From contig NC_081413.1 in assembly GCF_030272615.1 (NCBI RefSeq), positions 444,503,038 through 444,567,037 on the forward strand: DNA of 64,000 nt. Reading direction: 5' to 3'. Made by a program: the position numbers and the translations under genes. The notes beneath the pieces were generated by a model. The model searched no databases, was not told the DNA's origin, and saw only the letters and a list, made by a program, of their open reading frames with translations. Shown here piece after piece: positions 1 to 11,903 of the stretch; the first letter of the stretch is position 1; the number at the start of each line of letters is the position of its first letter. The stretch is from Cryptomeria japonica. Lineage: Eukaryota; Streptophyta; Pinopsida; Cupressales; Cupressaceae.

Positions 1-94
1 TATCGGTGTGTACCAGTTAAGTGACCAGCCCAAAATGGTGTGCATTGCCATCAATGACAACACAACTAAATCGGATGAGTTTAAACTTCCAACA
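1..94 (-). repeat. 3' LTR of E1 (partial)
   Basis: Positions 1-94 match about 6045-6137 in the 5' LTR, including the TTAAGTGACCA and CCATCAATGACAACAC stretches, and end in CCAACA. Only the first roughly 94 bases of the LTR (element orientation) lie in the window. Confidence 0.85.
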
Positions 95-118
95 ATCTCC
101 CCCTTTGGCATTGATGGC
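95..118 (-). promoter_or_regulatory. Polypurine tract of E1
   Basis: On the minus strand the sequence AAAGGGGGAGAT directly abuts the LTR start. It is the plus-strand priming site, and the same motif sits next to the LTRs of E2, E4, E5 and E10. Confidence 0.8.
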
Positions 119-599
119 AACACTCAAGTGAAAAATGGATTAATGAAGTGTTGTTCCAGTTCCCTACCAAAAACTTCAAAAATACTCTCTAAAATTGTTG
201 GAAGACTACTCCCCCTAAGATATACATTACTTTTTATGTCCCAATCATTTTTCACATCAACCTTTCTCCCTTTGACATCAATGAAAAAGCTAGGGAAAAT
301 GAATCAAAGAATGAGAGAAAAACTATGATTACTAGATCTAGATGTACTTCAATATATCTAGGTAAGAACCCTTCAAAAATCCTAAGTATGTATCCCAACC
401 TATCTTCAATGTTCTCAAAATAGATACAAAACCATTAAGAATATATGCACAAAGCTCTTCTTCTGATAGGTCTACCAAAGTAGGTTTATTCATTAACTCT
501 ATGCTTTCCCTCTTGTGAAGTAACAGAGTGTTCAACCAGGGACTCACCAAACCTCTTAATTTCCTTCCATGCTAGATTAGCCTATCCATGTCCTTCTCT

Positions 600-3580
600 A
601 ATGCAAAAATCTCAGACTCTATTATCAAAATTTGACCATCAATGGTCCTGGTCAGTGTCCAAGTACCATCAAAACTATTAGCTAAATGTTCTAATTGGGC
701 CTTTGCCACCTTCAATTTCACCTCAAGGTCCATTTTTAGTTTTCCAGTGGTAGTAAATGACCTATATATATATTACTACACTCATTTAGAGCCTTATCAA
801 TCTTTGTTAGTTGCTTTGTAATCTTAGCCTTGTTAGATGTGAGCATATGTTCATAAGTGACCTTTCATGCTACATTGTACCTCTCTACTAATTGTTAGTT
901 TGACCTTTTGATGTGAGCATATTGTCACAAGTGACCTTTCGTGCTTCCAATCTGATCTACCTTATATTTTAGTGCAAGCTGCTGCAAAACTGGAATGGTC
1001 TGCTCAATAACCTGCTTGTCTTCAGTCCCTTCCTTCCTTAACTTCTGAGCTACAACATACATCAATTCAAAACTTCTTAGCTGCTCAATATTCTTCTATG
1101 AAAAATCAACTTGACTGGATGAGTCAAGTGCCAACAACAAATGACTATCCAAAATCTTCCCAGAGGATTCAACCTTATGACTTGCACTGGTGGCTTCACC
1201 ACTTGGTGGAGTAATCTGTTCAACCTTAACCTCTTCAGTATGTGCATTTTGTATTAAAGGTTCAATATCCTTAACCTATTTATTTTTTTTGTCCACATCA
1301 ATAACCTCTATGTTCAGAATGATCAGTTCCAGTGTATCATGCTTATCCGACACAATTTCCATATTATTTGCCGATTTCTCTACATTTTGTACAAGTGGTT
1401 CTACTAGAGGAATACCCTCTGTTATTTTATGTTAAAAAACCAGTGGATCCATGGCCAATATACCTTCCCCCTTATCATCTACCAGGATGTCTAGAGTGTT
1501 ATAATTTTGAGGGACTTTCAGTGATGTAAGGAATCTAGGTTTATCTACAAAGAATTTTACCCAAGCCTCATGTGTCTCCTTAACTATCTCATTTACTCGA
1601 CCTACCATGAGACTCACATGCCAGTGTTTACACTGAAATTTTTTTTTATTTGCAAAATGCAAACACTATTGCATCTCTTATATGTTATGGCTCTACAAAC
1701 AGTTAACAAATCCCGTACCTTTATGTGTCTATCCTCTTCAACCGCAGATAACCTTCTAGCATCTAGTTTATTGTACAAGTTTGTCGGTATCTATTTTTCA
1801 AACTCTGAAAGTGATTTCTTATATATATCTAAATACAATAGAATTGATTCCTCTATTTCCATTTTCTCCTTATCATCCATATGTACATAGTAATGTTGTA
1901 TATTACTCAAAATTACATCATTAGTTATTTGATCAATCAACTCAACAACTGAGAGAGAGGAGGAATGACTTCAATACTCTTAATAAATTTGAGAGCTATA
2001 TCTACATCTGATTTCTTCTTCTTGTCGAGAGTTGAAGTAGACTCCTTAACTAGTTTCCTCTTCTTTGTGGGCTTCCTCTCCAAAATTTTCTTAGGTGCTA
2101 CTGGAGGTGTAACCTTCATTGTTTGCTTCTTTACTTCCTCAGGCTTCTTCCTTGGTATCTTGATGAAATCCTTGGGAGTCTTTGAGGGCACAACATTAGT
2201 ATGAGAACCAAATGTAATAGGGGAAATATAAGTCTTTGGTTTCTTCCTCTTTACTACACCCTTGTCGGTTGTTGTTGCCAGTGAGGCCTGAATTACTATC
2301 GGAGAAGATCCTTCAGCCAATCCAATAATCTATTTGATTTCAGAAGACATCTTATGTACTTCCTCAACCTTCTTGATCTTTCCTTCCATTTTCTTCTTAT
2401 TGAATCCAATTTCAACTTCAATTTATTGTTGCTTTGTAATCCCAAAGGCTTTCTCTTCTTCATCAATCGGGGCATCAATAAGATTCTTGACATACAAGTC
2501 CAAGATTTGTGCATCTACCTCATAACCCATCTTAGTTATCTAGATCTTCCTTGGTTTCACTCCCTCCATCAATGTTTCATCCTTCTTTACCATAAAACAT
2601 ATTTCAGTTGAATATTTATTTACAATATGCTTTGGAACCCTTTCTCTCTTCCTCATTGATTTTTTGAATGATTTGAAATAACCCCAAAGATTGGAGTCCC
2701 TATCTTGTCCCATATTCCTTATAGCATCTTTGATTTGTTTTGCTACGAGTATATCAAATGGCCATTGGGTCTTACCAATTTCGGGTAACTCATTTAGAAA
2801 GAAAAGCATTAAACAGACAACAAGGTTGCCATACCAGAATATACCCCTTTTCTCACCCTTAATCTTCCCTAGCTTTATTATCAATTCATCACACATCCAT
2901 TGGCATAGATCTAGCTTTTCATCATCCTTAATAATTTTGTGAGCATAGTAAATGCATGAATTGGAAATAGAGCTCGACCGGTTTTATTGGGTTACCTTGT
3001 AACTGATGATCATGCTTGCAAATTGAACTGCTTTGTCTCTAATAGTACTAATTCTCATTGAATGGTTGTCAGATGTTGCACCAGTTAACTTCTCCACCTC
3101 ATTGCTAGACATCTTCTTCTATCTAGGGGTCAGACTGGTCTGCGGTAAATTGGTGATTGCACAAATAGCCTCCTTCATGATCTTGTAAGGCCAGTCAATC
3201 CATATTAATTCTCCATGCACTTGACTCAACACATACCAGATCATATCATCTTCAAATTCTAGCATATCCAAAATATCTGTGAAACCTTGATCCTTCAGAA
3301 TTTGGAATTTCGGTTTCATCGATCCATCTTGGTTCAACAAGGTGCCAATATACATGCTTATGATCTCAGCAGAACCCAAATCCTCCAAAGTGTAGTGAAT
3401 ATATGCACGAACATGTTCAACATACAAAAATCCTTCAAGAACCCTAGAAAATGATCCAACTAAATCATTGACCTTCGCAATCTAAGGGCATTGCTTGAAA
3501 ACAAGGCATGTACGGTCCTTGATTTTAACAAAAATAGGGGTAGCCACACTTGTTAGAGAGGAGGTCAATCCAGAAGCCAT
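600..3580 (-). pseudogene. E1 ORF2: unidentified conserved retroelement protein, broken by stops
   Basis: A coding track can be followed on the minus strand from an ATG at 3580 (MASGLTSSLTS) to about 600, with several in-frame stops. It is collinear with ORF2 of E10. Shared blocks include LSQVHGE versus LSKVHGD, a block ending DLCQWM versus DLCTYM, KYSTEICFMVKKDETLMEGV versus KYEEDICFIIKVDECIMEVV, and MGYEV. The middle is lysine-rich (around 1937-2320) and the last third looks coiled-coil. I do not recognise the family. It lies where pol would be, before the polypurine tract, and could be an envelope-like or 'extra' ORF such as SIRE/Maximus-type Copia elements carry; that is inference. No membrane segment or catalytic motif is evident. 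Confidence 0.6.
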
Positions 3581-4099
3581 TGCAAACAAAAGATAGCTCA
3601 AAAACTGATAAAATACCTCACAACCTTCGTCAGTGAAAGATCTTGAAAATCCGCTCTAAATGCACTGGAATTCTCTTGAAATGCTTTTGATCTCCTTGAA
3701 TTGCCTTGAACTCACTCTTCTTCACTCTTCTTTCCTTGACTTTTCTCTAAATGATGTGTGAACAAAAATGAACCAACATTTCCTTTCAATTATGCAAAAA
3801 CCCTAATTTTTTATTGACATTAATGCATGTCGGCATATCATAATAGATACAAAATCCATTATCTCAACATCGGTGAATCTCTAGACTGTCTTCACCAAGA
3901 TCTGAAACAAGCTTTCAGACCTCTACCGGGGGCAATGCAATATTTGTCATTAATTTTCCTCCCCCTATGACTAATGCCTTAGTTACTAGATAAGTTTCCT
4001 ACCAGTGCAAGAATATTCTGCTCTATTGGTTGAGTAACCACAGAATTTACCTCTATCAATTGATCTTCAAACTTCCTAATACACTATTTAGCATGAGCC

Positions 4100-5168
4100 T
4101 GTCAGATCTCATCAACCTTTTTCTTTCCTTTCTTGTTTAATGTGTCATTCCCTTCCGGTGTATTCTTTCTCCTGCAATATTTGGCAATATGTCATATTTT
4201 GTTGCATGTAGAGCAAGTAACATTGTTCTTTTGAATTTCCTTGTTGAGTCCATGACCATTCTTTGACCTAAATTGATTAGCCATATGTCCAAACTCTCCA
4301 CATGCATGAAACCTCACATTCATTTTGCAATCTTCTTTGCTATGACCATACTTATTACACTTTGAACAATGACTAGGAACAACATTATTATTCTGATTTT
4401 CTCTATTTCTGCATTGAATTTCTTTATGACCTAACTTATTACAAACAAAGCATCTACCATTAAATTTATGTGCATTGTGTTGCCTTATCGGTGATTTTTG
4501 ATTTTGGTTGACTGATGGATTCCCCTAATTTGCAGTACTAGAGGTTTCTCCATGCTCAAATCCAAGACATCTAGTGTCTCCAGTGTCTCTTTGATCCTTC
4601 AATAATTCATCAAGCCTTGTAAAACTAACCCTGAACTTTTCTTTGTATTCAATTGCAGCATCCAGTTCACTTCCTAGGATTGACATAGTTCTTTCCAACT
4701 CTTGCTCATTGTTTGTGATTGCACCAACTCAGTTCTCAACACGTCATTCTCATGTGCCAACCTAATGCATTCCTTAGATTTGTCTTTAAGAGATCTGCCT
4801 AGATTTTCTTCATTCTTCTTCTAGTCTTCAATCTCCTTGGACATCGTCATATTCATGGCTTGCATTTGATTCTTCATCACAACATTCTCTTGACTTAGCT
4901 TCTAACATTATTGCTTAAGGGCATTCTTCTCTTCAACATCTAGATTTTGTAAAAGTTCCTTCCTTGTAGCTTGAACATATGACAACCTCTCCTTTAGGAT
5001 AAGAATAAATTCCTTTGTAGAGTTCAATTCATCTTGCAACTTCAAGTTCTTCATCCTTTCAGCATCATAGTCCTCAAGTGCTACTTCAAGCTGTTTCTCC
5101 ATACTCATCTCCATGGATTTCGGATTTAGGATCTTCCTTAAGCTGTTAAACCTACTTCGAGGCACCAA
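4100..5168 (-). pseudogene. E1 Gag-like protein: coiled coil plus several CCHC zinc knuckles
   Basis: It begins just after the PBS. Residues 1-86 (4908-5168) form an acidic/basic coiled coil (MEKQLEVALEDYDAERMKNL). Further along, in shifting frames, are zinc-knuckle remnants, the last at about 4160-4215 (CSTCNKI.HIAKYC with an internal stop). The globular UBN2-type capsid domain that starts ordinary Copia Gags is missing; the coiled coil follows almost immediately after the PBS, as in E10. Stops and frameshifts make it non-functional. Confidence 0.6.
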
Positions 5169-5182
5169 GCTATGATACTAAT

Positions 5183-6137
5183 TGTTGGAATCCAAGAATA
5201 TTGATAGGTGGGGGGAATCAGTGTTTTGTCGGTATAATCAATTTTAACCTTATTAACAATGCAATTTTGTAACCGGTAATCATAAAAGAATATAAAAAAA
5301 AATAGAAATGAAGAAACCACAAGAGCATACACCATAACACAAAGATTTATACATGGAAAACCTCAAAGAGGAAAATCCACAGTGGGATTGGTGACCTATA
5401 ATATCTATCCACTGGCCAAATAAATAAATATTACAATAGGGGCCTGCACATGCAGGAAGGCCAATAGCCTAGAGCACACTTCTCATCATAAAAGGAGTGT
5501 CACTTACTACAAACACAAAATATGGAGTTACAAACAATATTCTGAACTCTAAAAGTGCATCTACTATGCCATTGTTGGATGAGTTCCGGTTAAAGAACAG
5601 TCTATACTGGTTTTCACTAAGTCCTCCCTTACTGATATCTTGCTTCGCTTCCCAAACCTCTAAACCAATATCCAAGACCAACTACACATTATTACATTTG
5701 CATTTTGTCGATCAAGATCGCTCACACAATATCACATCACTATATTACATTACCTTTTTTTAAATAACCTAACCAGACTAACTTAAATATTCTTCCCAAA
5801 CACAAACAGAAATGGCTTATGTCGGCTTACAATGATATTATAATTTATTTACATGTCAGCCTAGATAAAAATGAATTTATTAAACTTAAAAACTGATGCG
5901 TTTGATCATTGTCGTGTAAACCTATTGGATCAGTCTCCTATGTCAGCCTCATATACCGGTTTCTAGTTTGTAATTTTCCCTTGTCTATTGGTGCCATTTC
6001 CTTGTGTGATAGATGACTTGAATTTTGGTTGCCGAACAATGAATACCGGTGAGTATCGGTTAAGTGACCAACCCAAAATGGTGTGTGTTGCCATCAATGA
6101 CAACACAACTAAACCAGATGAGTGTCAATTGCCAACA
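5183..6137 (-). repeat. 5' LTR of E1 (955 bp)
   Basis: Bounded by TGTTGG (minus start at 6137) and CCAACA (minus end at 5183). It carries the C-rich tract and PBS-proximal end seen in the other Copia LTRs here. Its outer end matches positions 1-94. Confidence 0.85.
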
Positions 6138-6713
6138 CAATGATAGTGGAATATTGAAGGATATGGTTGAAAGTTCCAAGGATAGTGTATGTGATCATCT
6201 TGTTCTCGATAGTTTTTTTATATTATAGATCACTTATTTAAATAAGAATCAAAATTTTGACAGAGGAAAATTTTAGTTTTACATTTTTGGTGGCCCAAGG
6301 CCACCAAAAAGAGTTTTTATTTGATTCTTGAGAACAATGTGCAGTGATTATGAGCCCAATGTAGCATGCACATGGTCTACTTCACCCATGAATATGGACT
6401 CTTGGTATGCCTACAGGGGGCAGACATCCCTAACTAGAGCCTCTGTTAGACCTAAATTTTGATCCAACTAAAAATGTCCAAGTCATGTAAACTTCTTTGA
6501 AATTGAACTAGCAGGAATGTTCTTTTAGATTGTTAAACTTGGCACCCCAATCAAAATTAATTTTAAAATCACTATTTGAAGAAAAGTGTCATTGGCCTTT
6601 GACCCTTGACTATATTGTTCAGCTAGTAATTTACAAAAGAAAAAGAAATCCTTTTGTGAGGATTTAATTAGAAAGTGGGTCCTGAGAATTGTGGGACTGC
6701 TCAGCGTACTTGT
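6138..6713. other. Spacer between E1 and E2, with a hairpin; no gene seen
   Basis: About 576 bp without coding signal. A perfect 12-bp inverted repeat with a 3-base loop lies at 6284-6310 (TTTTTGGTGGCC / CAA / GGCCACCAAAAA). A second matching pair lies outside it (AAGAATCAAA at 6244-6253, TTTGATTCTT at 6320-6329). The last five bases, CTTGT (6709-6713), are the left target duplication of E2. Confidence 0.7.
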
Positions 6714-7927
6714 TGTTGGCAATATGCTAGATTTGGTTAAGTGTTGTCATTGATTTCAATACTATATCCTAGTTGGAGACTATCCCGGTTGGATCTATCC
6801 TGGTTAGTCTTGGTGATCTTCTTGGTTTCAGCTATGATTCTAATCTAGTATCATCAGATCTCTGGAATCAGTCTTGGATGCTTATTCTAGATGGTTACAT
6901 GCTTTCTATATTCACTTGGTTTATTATTTGGTGCTTTGGCTATTATCACTTTTGATATTTGCCTTTACCGGCTTGCCTCTAGCGATCCCGGTTAGCTTTA
7001 CCGATATGCATTATTTGGTGACTTGGTCAGTGGATTTTGGGTTTGTCTTATGGAATTGATTTCCTTCATACTAAAGGTGTTTCTTGATCGTATCTTGAGC
7101 TTTTGGTGACTTTGCATAGGATGACCTGTTGTTATGATGGTCCTATTTTGATCCGATTAAACTTTTGTTACTTCACTAAGGGTTTCTACCAGTTGGTGAA
7201 GCGTGTTGGATTTTTGTCTTAGCAGAATATCCGATGGATATAATTGTTTGAATACTTGATTTAGGTCCATTCTATATAATGTAAATCATAATATTGGTCC
7301 GGTGGTATCGTGTGATGTAATTTTTGTAATTATGTGTTATGGGTTTAGCTGACCTTGTCCATAAGGTTGATGACCTGTATTCATAGGTGAATTATTCATG
7401 TAACTTGGATATTGATGGGATGGATGGTTATGTCTTCATTATGAGAGGAAGGATTATGTGCAAATAAAGTTATATCATTCAAGTGAAGGCTAGAAAGGTT
7501 TTGTATTGCAGAGCAGACATTAGTGCTTACCTAGAACTGTATCAAGAATTAGTAGATGCTTCTTTCATAGTTCATTTCTTTTTGGATTGTAGTTTGATGT
7601 TTATGTAAGTAAATGAGACTTCCCTTTGTGATGAGCATTGTGCTCTAGGTTGTTGACCTTTTTTCTAGTCCAATTCCCATTGTAATTATTCATAATACAA
7701 CTATAGAGTATTCATCTGATTGTGGGTAATGTTTCCCACCATGGTTTTTCCATTGCCAAGTTCTCCATGTCAAAATATTGGTGTTATGTGTGTTGTTCTT
7801 TCATGATATATCTTTCATTGTGTTGTTCTCTGGTATAAGGTGTATAATTGAATTAATTATTGTACTTGTGAGTAAACTAATTCATCCCCCACTCCAAGTT
7901 TACTGTCGGTATCAAATCATTCCAACA
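6714..7927 (+). repeat. 5' LTR of E2 (LTR-A, 1214 bp)
   Basis: Starts TGTTGGCAATATGC and ends ATTCCAACA. It is followed at once by ATTGGTATCAGAG, the initiator-Met PBS. It matches 41833-43058 throughout and 22837-23768 over its first three quarters. Short hydrophobic reading frames inside it are not genes. Confidence 0.9.
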
Positions 7928-7945
7928 ATTGGTATCAGAGAAAGG
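7928..7945 (+). promoter_or_regulatory. Primer-binding site of E2 (initiator Met tRNA type)
   Basis: ATTGGTATCAGAGAAAGG directly follows the LTR. TGGTATCAGAG is the usual plant Copia primer site. Confidence 0.85.
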
Positions 7946-7982
7946 TCCTCTCTGCAGAAGCATAACCGCTTGAGCAGATCTA

Positions 7983-8999
7983 ATGGCAACTGCATCAAGT
8001 TCCACATTCAATCCTTACTGGAAGGAGAGTCCCAAATTTGATGGTACTAATTACAAAATATGGAAGGAGCGAATGAAGATTCATCTTGAATGTCTTGTAG
8101 CTAAAGTTTGGGAGATAATGGAGAAAGGGTATATACCTCATGATCCTAATTCTGGAACACGAGCACTTGCTAATGAATAGAAGATACTTGAAAATGATGT
8201 GAGAGAAAAAGAAGCATTGTTAAGCGCCCTATCTAATGAAAAGCTATTGAATGTCATAGAGTTGGAGAATGATAAGATGATTTGGAAAAACTTTAAAATC
8301 TTTATGAAGGTGATTAGGTTGTGAAAATTATAAAACTTGAAGGTTTTTGGGTAAGATATGAAACTTTGAAGATGGAATAAGATGAGAAGATAAGTTCTTT
8401 CATGGATAGAGTCAATGAGATTGTCATGGGTATCAAATGTTGTGGCGAATCAGTTAGTGAGGATGGGATAGTGTCAAAAGTTTTGAGAGTACTACCTTTG
8501 TCCTACAAGATGAAGCCTACTGCTATCAATAAACTCTAGATAATGTTAAGTACCCCTGTTACTAGATATAGATTACTTGGGAAATTGACTGCTTTTGAAC
8601 TTGAAGAATTTGGAGATCAGAGTGCTACTAAAACTAAGACTGCATTTAAAACATCTGCCTTTAGTAAGCAGAAGATAGATTGGAAGGAGATGTATGCTAA
8701 GGATATGGCAGAAATTGAGAGAGAAGAAAGAGAACTTGAAGAGTTGGAAGCCCTGATTGATAGAAGAATTCCTAAAGGACCAGCTAGAAGTAAGTATGAA
8801 GGAAAAGTCCCTTTTAAATATTTTTCATGCAATAAGATTGGTCATTTTGCTTCTAGATGCCCTGAAAGAGCTGCTAGGAATCATAAAATATTTGTGAAGA
8901 GTTATAAGCCTAATCTTGAATATCAGAGAAAACCTAAATTCAGAAGGAATAAGGATAAATCATGTTATTATGTTGGTGCTGATGATTTTGTTATTTCTA

Positions 9000-9030
<31 letters not shown>

Positions 9031-9253
9031 TGTGAGTGGATCCGATAATGGTGCCTCATCTGAAAAAGATTGGATCTTTATTGGTATTAAGGATGATTCT
9101 CCAGAATCTATCATTGAAACAACTAATACTAAAGAAAATGCTTTAGTTGCAAAAATTGAAGAGAAGGATGAATGGGTCAAAGAGAGTGGATGCTTGCATC
9201 ACATGACTAGTGACAAGAGAAAGTTTTTATCATTGTAAAAATTTGATGGTTGA
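7983..9253 (+). pseudogene. E2 Gag and start of protease (broken)
   Basis: The product is the Copia capsid/nucleocapsid. The first ORF (from 7983) has the N-terminal Copia gag signature FDGTNYKIWKERMKIHL and ends in a stop near 8180. The frame is then disrupted until the 8543-9238 ORF, which carries a charged linker, a zinc knuckle in which the first cysteine has become tyrosine (KYFSCNKIGHFASRC), an aspartate run from a (GAT)n microsatellite at about 8999-9027, and the protease entry ESGCLHHMT. There the catalytic DSG has become ESG. The coding sequence stops at 9253 because E5 is inserted. Non-functional. Confidence 0.8.
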
Positions 9254-9996
9254 TGTTGGAATTTGCATGAAGATTGCATTAATGAAATGTTATGTTCTCA
9301 TTGATGTCAATTGTAACTGATAATGATATTGTTATAGTGTTATTTTGTAATCGGTAGAAAGAGATAGTGAAGGGAACTGTAACTAGTAGGTGAGTTTGTG
9401 GAGTGAACCGGTATTGCTAAGTATTGGAGAGTTGAACCATTAAACCCTATCTATTGATATGATAAACCCTAACCAATTAAGTTAGTTATATTGGTTTATG
9501 ATCTAATGATGAGCGGTAATGATTATGACACATATGCATATTTTATAAGAAGATTTTCAAAGTGTTTTTGGCATGTTGAGGTATCGGTTTTTGTCTTGGG
9601 AATGAACAAGTATATTGCATGTAATGCAAACCGCGTCATGAGTTGCTGAGTTCGATGAAGCAGTGATCAACGAGCGGTCGAGGCTATCTTGATGATGAGT
9701 AGAAATTGTTATGTAATCCAATGGTCATACTTGAATCGAATTGTTTGTCATCTCTATGAGAGAATTAGGTTTTTATTGTGTTACCGACCTATTGATTTGT
9801 TTATAAGGTCAATGAGTTTTTTTGTTTCAAAGTTGGAAAATTTCTAGTTCAGTGTGGTTGCCAAACTAGATGATGTATCTGCAGTTTGTGTAAAGTTAAA
9901 TAGGAGCAGGAAAAGGATTTGCACAAGAAAGTGTAGTTCTATTCAAATAGATCAGCAAATTTTTGTTGTTTTCCAACAATTACAATAGTTAAAATC
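9254..9996 (+). repeat. E5 5' LTR, outer part (LTR-B)
   Basis: Begins TGTTGGAATTTGC after the target duplication GTTGA (9249-9253). It matches, in opposite orientation, the complete LTR at 11904-13282 (for example ATGAAGATTGCATTAATGAAAT near its start). The LTR is broken at AAATC (9992-9996) by the 1.2-kb repeat and resumes at 11196. Confidence 0.8.
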
Positions 9997-11195
9997 TTGG
10001 TGCAGAGGCACCTAAGCACACAAGCATACCAGGAGGTCAAAAGTCATAATATGAACAATTTATTGTATTTGAGTCACTCATAATGTATTAAGGTTATTTG
10101 AGTCAATTGAATCATAATATGTAAGGCTAAATGAGCCATTTTGTCCAAAGATATCATATTTGGTCCATATTGAAGTTTTAAAAGTGTCCATGTAAGAGTT
10201 AGAGTCATTTATGTCAAAATTGTAAAAATTGCAAAGTAGCAATATTGCCAAAAAGTGCAACAGAAGTGTAAAAATGAAATCCATTGGTTATGAGGTGGTT
10301 GGAGTAGTTATAAAGAAGTTGGAAATGGTTTATAAAACCATGTTTGGTCGAAATCAAGAAGGTAGATCAGTTTGGAGGGGATTTGACAAAGATTATCCAT
10401 CAAACCCTCAAACTATCATGAGGTTATAAGGAATCTGTGACTGGCATAGATCCATGAAGGATCAAATTTGATGTAATTTTTATATGTAGATTTTATTTAA
10501 TGATATATTGATGAAATATATTTTAGATGAATCCTTTCTTGTGCATTTTTGTGGAGTATTTGGCAAGATATGTTTGTTTTTTAATAATTGTCAAAACCCT
10601 GCCAAGGGTTACCTATTTTTGGGAAAATGATCATACCTTTTGATTTAACCATTGGATCTGGCTGAAATTTGGAGATAACTTGTTTAACTTAGTAAGATAA
10701 ATTATGAATTAAGAGATTTTCTTTATGAGAAATATGTAAAATGTTATTGATGATTGTTTGTTACAGTTCATTGTGAAAGCTAGATTGGTGAAGGCAGTAG
10801 TAGTCCGGTTGCAGAATTTGGTGGGGTCACATGAGGGAGCATAAATAAGAAAGGATATATGTTTTGGAAAGGTCTCTGAATATTCTTTCTAGCGATTTTT
10901 GTCTTACTTTATTTGGTTAAGAATTGAATATTTTGTGATTATTTTGGTGAAAACACTTTTTGAGGGATGAAACCCTGAACAAGGGTATTCCATGGCAAAT
11001 AAGAATTTTCTCTCTCATGTTATGGTGAATGTTATGATTTGAAATATTTAATTAAGGTCCATAGAGATGTAATATAACCTTTGAAATTGATTTGGAGTTG
11101 AGAGGAATGTTGTATCTTTTTATATGCCTCTTGATTCAAGTTTAAAGTCTACCCTTGAATGAAGGTTTTATGGTTTGTGATACATGCTCTGCATG
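9997..11195 (+). mobile_element. Unclassified 1.2-kb insertion 'Y' in LTR-B, flanked by AAATC
   Basis: In the uninterrupted LTR-B (11904-13282) the sequence AAATC runs straight into CCCTAACC. Here AAATC (9992-9996) and AAATC (11196-11200) flank 1199 bp of new sequence, consistent with a 5-bp target duplication. Its ends share TGCAGAG (TTGGTGCAGAGGCAC; the other end inverted reads CATGCAGAGCATG). A TATAAAA box lies near 10331. It encodes no protein I can support, so it could be a small non-autonomous element. The second half (10519-11195) recurs inverted at 19991-20665 and 38988-39662. Confidence 0.55.
9998..10518 (+). repeat. Direct repeat copy 1 (521 bp)
   Basis: Starts TGGTGCAGAGGCACC and ends GATGAAATA. 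Copy 2 at 11267-11794 is the same with scattered substitutions. The spacing of 1269 bp indicates a tandem duplication of this block plus the following sequence to 11266. Confidence 0.85.
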
Positions 11196-11266
11196 AAATC
11201 CCTAACCTGGTAAGCTCTAACAAGATTAGTGTTATTCAAATCCTCTAACTAGGTGGTCCATTAGTA
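11196..11266 (+). repeat. Short piece of LTR-B between the two direct repeats
   Basis: Matches the CCTAACC...GGTGGTCCATTAG stretch of LTR-B. It is part of the duplicated 1269-bp unit. Confidence 0.7.
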
Positions 11267-11794
11267 TGGTGCAGAGGCACCTAAGCACACAAGCATACCA
11301 GGAGGTCAAAAGTCATAATATGAACAATTTATTGTATTTGAGTCATTCATAATGTATTAAGGTTATTTGAGTCAATTGAATCATAATATGTAAGGCTAAA
11401 TGAGCCATTTTTTCTAAAGATATCATATTTGGTCCATATTGAAGTTTTAAAAGTGTCCATGTAAGAGTTAGAGTCATTTATGTCAAAAATTGTTAAAATT
11501 GTAAAGTTGTAATATTGCCAAAAAGTGCAACAAAAGTGTAAAAATGAAATCCATTGGTTATGAGGTGGTTGGAGTAGTTATAAAGGAGTTGGAAATGGTT
11601 TATAAAACCATGTTTGGTCGAAATCAAGAAGGTAGATCAGTTTGGACGAGATTTGACAAAGATTATCCATCAAACCCTCAAACTGTCATGAGGTTTTAAG
11701 GAATCTGTGACTGTCATAGATCCATGGAGGATCACATTTGATGTAATTTTTATATGTAGATGTTATTTAATGATATATTGATGAAATAGTATTT
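11267..11794 (+). repeat. Direct repeat copy 2, ending at the inversion breakpoint
   Basis: Second copy of the 521-bp repeat. It ends at GTATTT (11789-11794), after which Copia coding sequence begins on the minus strand. Its natural continuation is found inverted at 20665 and leftward. Confidence 0.8.
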
Positions 11795-11903
11795 AAGCCC
11801 TCAACATAATAAATATTATCATAATTAGTCTTACCATCCAATGATATTTTTCCTTTGCCTTTGATCCTACATGCCTTGTTGTCTCCAAATCTAAACAATC
11901 AAT
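11795..11903 (-). pseudogene. E2 protease/pre-integrase fragment (inverted)
   Basis: About 36 codons of Copia sequence between protease and integrase (RFGDNKACRIKGKGKISLDG, then NIYYVEGL). This is exactly the part missing between the E2 gag/protease end at 9253 and its integrase start at 20666. Its outer five bases (ATTGA on the minus strand, 11899-11903) are the second target duplication of E5, matching GTTGA at 9249-9253 with one difference. Confidence 0.8.

Larger units (their letters stand above)
1..6137 (-). mobile_element. Element E1: pol-less Copia-like LTR retrotransposon (Gag + ORF2), 3' LTR cut by window start
   Basis: Read on the minus strand the order is 5' LTR (5183-6137), primer-binding site, coiled-coil/zinc-knuckle Gag, a second conserved ORF (ORF2), polypurine tract, and the start of the 3' LTR (1-94). 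The LTR starts TGTTGG and ends CCAACA. The PBS just inside the LTR (about 5169-5182, minus) resembles the TGGTATCAGAGC initiator-Met tRNA type. No protease, integrase, reverse transcriptase or RNase H motif is visible between Gag and ORF2, so it would depend on enzymes from another element. Many in-frame stops show it is decayed. E10 at 49322-56910 has the same layout. The left target duplication lies outside the window; the right-hand one would be CAATG. Confidence 0.8.

Noticed and set aside
10078-10429. ORFs of 66-68 codons within the direct repeat
   Set aside because: On opposite strands, not preserved as readable frames in the second copy, no recognisable domain.
9998-10518. tRNA-derived SINE (TGGTGCAGAGG looks like an A box)
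   Set aside because: No B box at a suitable distance, no tRNA-like fold and no A-rich tail.
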